Origin: Candidatus Hodarchaeota archaeon
GTDB taxonomy: Archaea; Asgardarchaeota; Heimdallarchaeia; Hodarchaeales; YT1-057
Length of the DNA stretch: 9,510 nt
Assembly: GCA_016839955.1 (NCBI GenBank)
Contig: JAEOTI010000140.1
Location: forward strand, 1-9,510
Direction of reading: 5' to 3'
Shown here: piece by piece, positions 4,962 to 9,510 of the stretch
How positions within the stretch are numbered: position 1 is the first letter of the stretch
Layout of the letters: every line of letters begins with the position of its first letter
The notes under the pieces: model-generated
Seen by the model: the letters and a program-made list of their open reading frames with translations, nothing else
What the model was told of the DNA's origin: nothing
The model's database searches: none
Program-made: the position numbers and the translations under genes

Positions 4962-6278
4962 TTGAAGGAAATCGAAGAAAAAATGGTCTACAATAATTTT
5001 CATGAGCCACCAAGTCTACGAAAATATCTATTCTTTCTTGGTGGACAGGTACAATCACAATTAGGATCCGCCATTGTACAATTTGTTATCATTTTGTGGA
5101 TTGTTTTTGAATATCAAAGTGCTTTTTATCTAGGATTGGCTGCATTTACTGGTTTTGCACCAATGATCGTAGTAACGCCCGTTGCTGGTGTACTCGTAGA
5201 TCGATGGAATCGAAAAGTCGTGATTGGTATAGTTGACTTAGCACAAGCTTTTGTTACCTGTGGTTTAGTTTATTTGTTTTGGGTAGATTTCGTAAATATA
5301 TGGTGGGTTTTAATTGTTCTAGGACTCCGAGCAATATTCCAAGCATTCCATATGCCTGCAACGGAAGCTGTTGTCCCTCTAATGGTTCCAAGAGAAAAAT
5401 TAAGTCGCATAAACGGATTACGCGAATTTTTTATTGGTTTTAATGGGATTATTGCCCCAATGCTGGCGATTTTATTACTTAATTTTTGGGAAATTCAAAT
5501 TATACTTCTCATTGATCCTCTCACTTTTGGAGTAGCAGTGATTCCACTCCTTTTCATCGAGTTTCCTTCAGTCTCAAAAAAATCAAAAGAAACACAAAAA
5601 TCTTCATTCAAAACTGAATTCGTGGAAGGTCTTGCAATTATATTTAAAAGACCCGGATTATTACCTCTAGTTATTTTATTTGCATTAGCTAATTTATTCC
5701 TCCAACCACTTAATGTACTACTTCCATTGTACATTCTTAAAGATCATTCAAGAGGAAAAGAAGATTTAGCAATAATCTTGGTTTTTCTACAAGTTGGTTA
5801 CTTTTTAGGATCAATTTTTATGATGTTCTGGAAAGGATTTGAACACAAAATTGGTGTAGTAGTGTTATCAAGTTTTGGGACATATGTTGGAATTTTTTTA
5901 ATTGCTTTCGCCCCAATTAACACAAATTCTACAATAATCATCATTGGACTAGGTAATTTTATAATAGGGCTTTTATTAGCTCTATTGAATACGACAATCA
6001 TGACTTTATATCAAACTATAATCCCACCAGAGAAGTATGGTCGATTCACCTCCACAAGGAGAACCCTAATCTGGTTTACTATTCCAGTGGGATCAATTCT
6101 CTCTGGGATCGTCGCAGAAATAATAGCAATTCAGACTCTTTTTTACTTATGTGCTTTTTTAGGCATTATTACTGTAATGTACTTTTGGTTTTTCACAAAA
6201 CTACCAGAAATAGAGAAACTAGCACAAATAGAAGTTTCTTCGTCTACAGCCAAAGAATCAGTGACTTTAAGTGGATAA
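4962..6278 (+). CDS. Major facilitator superfamily (MFS) efflux transporter
   Basis: The 438-residue protein has 12 hydrophobic segments in two groups of six, separated by a charged loop at about 200-225 (KKSKETQKSSFKTEF). The classic MFS motif A occurs between helices 2 and 3 (AGVLVDRWNRKVVI, 75-88). The overall pattern resembles the drug/macrolide or enterobactin exporter-type MFS branch (MFS_3-like), which uses the proton gradient to expel small molecules. The substrate cannot be told from sequence. The first start is TTG at 4962. ATG at 4983 (residue 8) is an equally good choice, with AAGGA at 4965-4969 and GAAG at 4974-4977 upstream. The regulator gene upstream may control it. The stop codon abuts that of the convergent seven-helix gene with no base between. 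Confidence 0.88.
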   Translation: MKEIEEKMVYNNFHEPPSLRKYLFFLGGQVQSQLGSAIVQFVIILWIVFEYQSAFYLGLAAFTGFAPMIVVTPVAGVLVDRWNRKVVIGIVDLAQAFVTCGLVYLFWVDFVNIWWVLIVLGLRAIFQAFHMPATEAVVPLMVPREKLSRINGLREFFIGFNGIIAPMLAILLLNFWEIQIILLIDPLTFGVAVIPLLFIEFPSVSKKSKETQKSSFKTEFVEGLAIIFKRPGLLPLVILFALANLFLQPLNVLLPLYILKDHSRGKEDLAIILVFLQVGYFLGSIFMMFWKGFEHKIGVVVLSSFGTYVGIFLIAFAPINTNSTIIIIGLGNFIIGLLLALLNTTIMTLYQTIIPPEKYGRFTSTRRTLIWFTIPVGSILSGIVAEIIAIQTLFYLCAFLGIITVMYFWFFTKLPEIEKLAQIEVSSSTAKESVTLSG

Positions 6279-7061
6279 TTATTCATTCTTCTTCTCTATC
6301 AACTTTTTAAACCAACCAGGCATTAGATATCCAATCATTGCAAAGAATCCAGCAATAGATGCTGAAAACCATGCTAAATAATAGAAAGGAGAATAACCAG
6401 CGGGATAAAAACTATCAAAAATGAAGAAAATAAACACTAAAAGTTCGAATATTGCACAGAGGGCAATTATTAGGAAACCCATTTTTGGAACCGGATTTAC
6501 CGCATTCTTCCATTCAGATAAAGCTTTGTAAAATAAAACAAGGAAAATAGTTGATGCTAATAAGCCATACCAAATTAGTAGATGTGTTGGAAAATAGACT
6601 CCCGGGATTTCAACAAACGGTGATTCAGTAGTAAAAATAAATATTAAAAGGAATCCTTCAATGATTCCTGTGGCAAGTGTTATTATCTCCCGAAAATATG
6701 GTTTTTCTTCCTTAAAGAATATATTAAGAGTGAAATAAAAGAGAAAGAGATTCCCTAGGGCAGAAAAAGCATAACCGCTGTTTATTCCTAAACTGCTTAC
6801 ATCCTCTTCCCCTTTTGTAAAATGCTCAATTGATTTAGTCATGAAAAGCACTAAGGCTGCTAAAAAATAGGAGAAAAAACTTAGGAATAAATTTCTTGTA
6901 GCTGCTGCTCTCCGTTGTTTATATCTTAATCCAAGTCTTAGGCTAAGATAGAAAAAAACTAGAAGAACAAAACCTTCTGTAATAACAGCTTGAATGGGGG
7001 GTTCATGCCCCACCTGCGAAATAGTATTATGTAGTCTAGTTATGTCAAAAATTCTTACCAC
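6279..7061 (-). CDS. Seven-helix membrane protein with predicted GPCR-like N-out/C-in topology
   Basis: The 260-residue protein has seven clear hydrophobic helices at about 24-45, 57-77, 96-116, 125-143, 159-181, 194-216 and 226-246. The positive-inside rule gives one consistent answer. Loop 1 (RYKQRRAAATR), loop 3 (KEEKPYFRE), loop 5 (KALSEWKNAVNPVPK) and the C-terminal tail (KKLIEKKNE) are basic. The other loops (GEED, ESPFVEIP, YPAGYSP) are acidic or neutral. The N-terminus is therefore outside and the tail inside. Helix 7 lacks lysine, so it is not a retinal-binding rhodopsin, and no DRY or NPxxY motif is present. The GTG start overlaps the stop of the upstream longin-like gene (GTGGTAA), indicating translational coupling. 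I recognise no named family. A receptor-like or sensor role is inferred from topology and from the longin/GTPase neighbours. Confidence 0.8.
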   Translation of the reverse strand: MVRIFDITRLHNTISQVGHEPPIQAVITEGFVLLVFFYLSLRLGLRYKQRRAAATRNLFLSFFSYFLAALVLFMTKSIEHFTKGEEDVSSLGINSGYAFSALGNLFLFYFTLNIFFKEEKPYFREIITLATGIIEGFLLIFIFTTESPFVEIPGVYFPTHLLIWYGLLASTIFLVLFYKALSEWKNAVNPVPKMGFLIIALCAIFELLVFIFFIFDSFYPAGYSPFYYLAWFSASIAGFFAMIGYLMPGWFKKLIEKKNE

Positions 7062-7546
7062 AATCCCGATTCTTCAAGTTTCTTCTGAGCCTCAGTGGAT
7101 TTAGTATCATCATTATCATCACAGTGTTGATCAGCAAATTCTGCCTGCGAAGAAAACATCTCAAAGATTTTCTCATTTAAAGGAGAAAAATATTCTGTTT
7201 CAACATAATTAATTTCTGATTTCATCTTCTGATAAATTACTTCTGCATCTTTATCTAGTTTGATGAGGAGTGGATATAAACATTCAGTTGAAAATCCTTT
7301 TTCCAGAATAAATGTAGAAATAATGTGTTCTGAAACCGTGATCATAAGCTCGTGTGTATCTGTTGAAATAGAAGAAAGTTGACCAATTTCGATCTCATTT
7401 ATCATATCTCTAATCGCGGCTAATAATCCTCCAAAGAGAGTCCCATCAATTTTCTGACTTGGTTCGTAGGAGAAAAGGGTGATACCTGATTCTTTTTCAA
7501 TAAGCCAGACTCTGGCTACACCAAATGAGCTAGGTGCTTCTTTCAT
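7055..7546 (-). CDS. Longin/roadblock-like (profilin-fold) protein, possible small-GTPase partner
   Basis: The 163-residue protein shows the order strand-strand-helix-strand-strand-helix typical of longin and roadblock domains: RVWLIEKES (12-20), ITLFSYEP (22-29), an amphipathic helix GTLFGGLLAAIRDMINEIE (35-53), strands at about 57-72 and 75-83, and a helix at about 87-108. The opening (hydrophobic strand, K/E, S-G, LFSY) and the GG-LL-AI helix are hallmarks of short longin-like proteins I associate with Asgard archaea. The C-terminal 30 residues are acidic and probably disordered (CDDNDD). No signal peptide or membrane helix, hence cytosolic. Related folds in Mon1-Ccz1, Ragulator and MglB bind or regulate small GTPases. 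The gene overlaps the seven-helix gene by 7 bases and faces a Rab-like GTPase gene. The ATG start has a weak GAAGAGA site upstream and no earlier option before a stop. Confidence 0.65.
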   Translation of the reverse strand: MKEAPSSFGVARVWLIEKESGITLFSYEPSQKIDGTLFGGLLAAIRDMINEIEIGQLSSISTDTHELMITVSEHIISTFILEKGFSTECLYPLLIKLDKDAEVIYQKMKSEINYVETEYFSPLNEKIFEMFSSQAEFADQHCDDNDDTKSTEAQKKLEESGLW

Positions 7547-7596
7547 TTCTCTTCGAACCTTTTTCTTAGAGGTGTGTTAAATGAACGTAAATATTA

Positions 7597-7616
7597 CTTA
7601 TTTAATTTATTTAAAT
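7597..7616 (-). promoter_or_regulatory. Candidate TATA element for the longin-like/seven-helix operon
   Basis: A run of A/T including TTTAAT and ATTTAAAT lies 50-70 bases upstream of the longin-like ATG on the minus strand, giving a plausible leader of about 28 bases. The region is AT-rich throughout, so the exact box is uncertain. Confidence 0.35.
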
Positions 7617-7731
7617 GTGATTTTATGTTTTTATAGAATTTTATTGTGTCTAGAATAATTTCAATCGGTTAATTTCTCGTTAAAGCACAGTTTATCCGTT
7701 TTAACAATTTGTTTATGAATCTACTCAGTAT

Positions 7732-7747
7732 TGGCAATTGTTTGCCA
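7732..7747. promoter_or_regulatory. Perfect 6-4-6 palindrome between the longin-like operon and the GTPase gene
   Basis: TGGCAA-TTGT-TTGCCA is a perfect inverted repeat, richer in G and C than its surroundings, in the 277-base region shared by the divergent promoters. It lies 77 bases before the GTPase start and about 185 bases before the longin-like start. It looks like a dimeric regulator's operator and could co-regulate both sides. A weaker inverted pair, GTTAAA (7679-7684) and TTTAAC (7700-7705), lies nearby. Confidence 0.4.
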
Positions 7748-7823
7748 GAATCAATATCATTATTGAATTTTTTCATAGTTAGTATTAAATGAATCTTTTT
7801 AATGAGAAAAGGATGAATTTAGT

Positions 7824-8456
7824 ATGTCGAAACCGACTTACAAAGTTGCTTTACTAGGTGATGGTGCGGTTGGGAAAACCTCCCTTCGAAAAAGATACAT
7901 GGGAGAAGTATTCAATACAAACTATTTGATGACTGTTGGGGCAGATTTTGGGTTAAAGCAAACAGAGATAAATGAAAAACAAATTAATATTCAGATTTGG
8001 GATCTTGCAGGACAACCTCGGTTTGAAGTTGTCCGAAAGGGGTACTATCGTGGTACACTAGGAGCACTTGTAGTATTTGATATCACACAGCCAAAATCTT
8101 TTGCTAATATTATCACTTGGATAATAGAATTATGGAAAAATAATGGAAAAGGAAAATTACCGATTGTCCTAATTGGTAATAAGGTGGATCTTCGAGAAGA
8201 ATATCCAAACTCAATTAATTCCGACCAAGGGAGAAAATTTACTGAGCAATTATCAAATGAAAATGGATTTCAAATGCAATACCTAGAAACTAGTGCAAAA
8301 ACTGGAGAAAATGTAGATCAAGCCTTCACATTTCTCGGAAACACGATTATGAATTTCATTGATACAAGTTTAGAAAAAAAAAATATTCACGAAATGGTAT
8401 CATTCAATAACAATCTAAACTCAACTCAAAGACAGCAATCACTTCCTATTGATTGA
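7824..8456 (+). CDS. Rab/Ras-type small GTPase
   Basis: The 210-residue protein carries the complete set of G-boxes: P-loop GDGAVGKTS (12-20), switch I threonine T37 (MTVGADF), WDLAGQ (59-64) with the catalytic glutamine Q64, NKVD (119-122) and ETSAK (155-159). The TVGADFGLK and AGQPRF segments correspond to the Rab positions IGVDF and AGQERF, with Pro in place of Glu after the glutamine. It should cycle between GTP- and GDP-bound states as a cytosolic switch. The 50-residue tail is polar and Asn/Gln-rich with no cysteine, so there is no prenylation site. Membrane contact would need a partner. ATG at 7824 follows AAAAGGATG with about 8 bases of spacing. It is divergent from the longin-like/seven-helix operon, and that position suggests a functional link. 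Confidence 0.93.
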   Translation: MSKPTYKVALLGDGAVGKTSLRKRYMGEVFNTNYLMTVGADFGLKQTEINEKQINIQIWDLAGQPRFEVVRKGYYRGTLGALVVFDITQPKSFANIITWIIELWKNNGKGKLPIVLIGNKVDLREEYPNSINSDQGRKFTEQLSNENGFQMQYLETSAKTGENVDQAFTFLGNTIMNFIDTSLEKKNIHEMVSFNNNLNSTQRQQSLPID

Positions 8457-8514
8457 TATCGCTCTTAAAATATCTCAATTTATAGATCTATTATCAGTAG
8501 TTTTTTATGAGTAG

Positions 8515-8790
8515 ATGGTTTTATTTGGAGATGAAGTGTCTGTATTGTCCTTAGAAGATGAAAAAGAAAAATCAACCCTCTTTTCAACTGAACGTTCTAT
8601 ATTAAAGTCTTGGTCAATGTATATAGGGGCTAGCTTTTGGGTTATAGGTGTATTTGACCTTCTAATGCTATTTTACGACGTTACAATTGACAACGATTGG
8701 TCTGAATCATTAAGAGGATATTCTTTTATATTTGGAGTTTTCTTCCTAATAATCGGAGGCATTTTTTGTTTAATCTCATATTTTTTTTGA
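8515..8790 (+). CDS. Small two-helix membrane protein, unknown function
   Basis: The 91-residue protein has an acidic N-terminal region (LSLEDEKEK) followed by two hydrophobic helices at about 36-55 and 69-90, joined by a short acidic loop (DVTIDNDWSES). Both ends are likely on the same side. No family is recognised. It begins 58 bases after the GTPase stop on the same strand and could be co-transcribed with it. ATG at 8515 has little Shine-Dalgarno support. GTG at 8536, with GGAG five bases upstream, is a good alternative that would remove seven residues. Confidence 0.6.
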   Translation: MVLFGDEVSVLSLEDEKEKSTLFSTERSILKSWSMYIGASFWVIGVFDLLMLFYDVTIDNDWSESLRGYSFIFGVFFLIIGGIFCLISYFF

Positions 8791-8841
8791 AGATGAATGA
8801 TAGCATTGAGATTCATGAAAGTTTTTTACTCCAAAAAACCT

Positions 8842-8851
8842 CTTATATAAG
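8842..8851. promoter_or_regulatory. Palindromic TATA-like sequence CTTATATAAG
   Basis: CTTATATAAG is a strong match to an archaeal TATA box and is symmetrical. It lies 125 bases before the next start at 8976, further than expected, so it may drive a long leader or be unrelated. Confidence 0.3.
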
Positions 8852-8880
8852 ATGAATTTGTTTTCTATTATTTTAAACAA

Positions 8881-8929
8881 TATTAAGAATAATTCTATTA
8901 AGAATCGTTAATCAAGAGAATCAATTCTC
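8881..8929. promoter_or_regulatory. Direct and inverted repeats upstream of the DSDGDG protein gene
   Basis: The decamer TATTAAGAAT occurs at 8881-8890 and 8896-8905, repeating with a 15-base period. ATTCT (8892-8896) is inverted relative to AGAAT (8901-8905). GAGAAT-CA-ATTCTC (8916-8929) is a perfect 6-2-6 palindrome. These lie immediately upstream of a TATA box and look like operator sites. Confidence 0.35.
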
Positions 8930-8932
8930 AAG

Positions 8933-8968
8933 TATAAACGGATAATTTCTTTTTATCTACTTAGAGGT
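8933..8968 (+). promoter_or_regulatory. TATA box and Shine-Dalgarno site of the DSDGDG protein gene
   Basis: TATAAA at 8933-8938 predicts transcription near 8960. AGAGGT at 8963-8968, seven bases before the ATG at 8976, is a good ribosome-binding site and fixes that start. Confidence 0.5.
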
Positions 8969-8975
8969 TACAATA

Positions 8976-9353
8976 ATGAATACTGTAGGAATTTTATTTA
9001 TTGCAATAATTGCTATTGGCGTTGGATTAGGAGCAGGTTATCTCTACAAAGATTTCGAAATAGAAAATGAAAATGAAGAATCAGAAGAGAATGGAAACGG
9101 TGTGACAAAGCCATCTTTCATTCTTTTTGAGACCTTTTCCGTATTTTCTCCTAATATTGGGGATCATATTACTATTTCTCCACAAAAGGGATATCTGGCG
9201 ACTTTTTACGATGATGGTGACGTTCTATACATTGATTATAATGATAGCGATGGAGATGGATTGGGTAATGCAGTTGCTTCTTGGCAAATGGATGCACAAA
9301 AACCTGGAAAGCTGCATTATGATATTAGCATAAAAAAAGTCACTCCTGGATGA
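8976..9353 (+). CDS. Membrane-anchored extracellular protein with DSDGDG motif, ended by a suspicious TGA
   Basis: The 125 visible residues begin with an uncleaved-looking hydrophobic anchor (4-23), then a Glu/Asn-rich spacer (27-42). A beta-rich domain starts near 47 (PSFILFETFSVFSPNIGD) and holds the acidic loop YNDSDGDG (88-95), which resembles a calcium-binding DxDxDG site. The N-terminus would stay in the membrane with the domain outside. The start is well supported by a TATA box and the AGAGGT site. The frame ends at TGA (9351-9353) in mid-domain (KKVTPG), yet the same frame remains open to the window edge with similar beta-strand character. The gene may therefore be a nonsense-mutated or misread copy of a longer protein. 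No named family is recognised. Confidence 0.7.
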   Translation: MNTVGILFIAIIAIGVGLGAGYLYKDFEIENENEESEENGNGVTKPSFILFETFSVFSPNIGDHITISPQKGYLATFYDDGDVLYIDYNDSDGDGLGNAVASWQMDAQKPGKLHYDISIKKVTPG

Positions 9354-9510
9354 GTGTCGTACACATCAAATTTCACAATTACAGAAGATTTTATCTCTTC
9401 TAGCGGTCGTATTACCCTATATGTTAGGCTACAACACGCTGTATCTTTTCATTTCTATATTTGGAACTATACAAATCATGAAGAGGTTGAAATTATTGAT
9501 GAAGCGTATG
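9354..9510 (+). pseudogene. In-frame continuation of the DSDGDG protein gene beyond its TGA
   Basis: In the same frame as the preceding gene, 52 codons follow the TGA without a stop, up to the window edge. The translation has alternating hydrophobic residues typical of beta strands (SNFTITEDF, GRITLYVRL, SFHFYIWNYTN, EEVEIIDEA). It would naturally complete the extracellular beta-sandwich begun upstream. This suggests that the TGA is a nonsense mutation, a base-call error or, much less likely, a recoded codon. The end of the frame is outside the window. Confidence 0.45.

Noticed and set aside
5495..6001. Minus-strand frames inside the MFS gene
   Set aside because: They are antisense to transmembrane coding sequence, with no independent support.
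6279..7061. Microbial rhodopsin
   Set aside because: Seven helices fit, but there is no lysine in helix 7 and no Asp/Glu pattern of the proton pathway in helix 3.
9127..9333. 68-codon hydrophobic plus-strand frame within the DSDGDG protein gene
   Set aside because: It is out of frame with a gene that has a TATA box, ribosome-binding site and sensible domain pattern. Hydrophobicity here is typical of a shifted frame of acidic AT-rich coding DNA.
9350..9510. A second open frame (hydrophobic, Leu-rich) after the TGA
   Set aside because: It is also free of stops to the window edge, but its sequence has no start with a ribosome-binding site and does not continue the upstream domain. The in-frame continuation is the better reading.

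Overview
The window most likely comes from an Asgard (Promethearchaeota) archaeon. It encodes a Rab/Ras-type small GTPase with all five G-box motifs, a small longin/roadblock-like protein, and a secreted caspase-fold protein, in AT-rich DNA with archaeal TATA-like boxes, weak Shine-Dalgarno sites, and TTG and GTG starts. This assignment is inferred from gene content and was not tested phylogenetically. Within Asgard I cannot name the class with confidence.

Left part (1-1520): an IS200/IS605-type element carrying only tnpB, with a probable omega-RNA in its 3' end. It is visibly richer in G and C than its surroundings. A terminator and a short C-terminal-looking reading frame on the minus strand lie just outside its left end and may be the remains of a gene cut by the insertion.

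Middle-left (1615-3632): a minus-strand gene for a secreted caspase-like (C14) protein with an intact His/Cys dyad. A roughly 600-base intergenic stretch follows, holding palindromes and one possible 31-codon ORF. Next comes a plus-strand gene for a secreted protein with an Asp-rich, calcium-loop-like motif.

Centre (3680-6278): a regulator built of two Lrp-like HTH/sensor modules, followed on the same strand by a 12-helix MFS exporter. The regulator may start upstream of its first ATG at a non-standard codon.

Right-centre (6279-8456), the most interesting part: a longin-like gene overlaps by 7 bases a gene for a seven-helix membrane protein with predicted N-out/C-in (GPCR-like) topology. The pair is transcribed divergently from a Rab-like GTPase gene across a promoter region with a perfect 6-4-6 palindrome. 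A receptor-like protein, an adaptor-fold protein and a GTPase side by side suggest a possible membrane-to-GTPase signalling module. The link is inferred from position and fold only.

Right end (8457-9510): a small two-helix membrane protein, then a membrane-anchored extracellular protein with a DSDGDG motif. Its frame is stopped by a TGA but stays open, with matching beta-strand character, to the window edge. This could be a nonsense mutation, a sequencing error or recoding.
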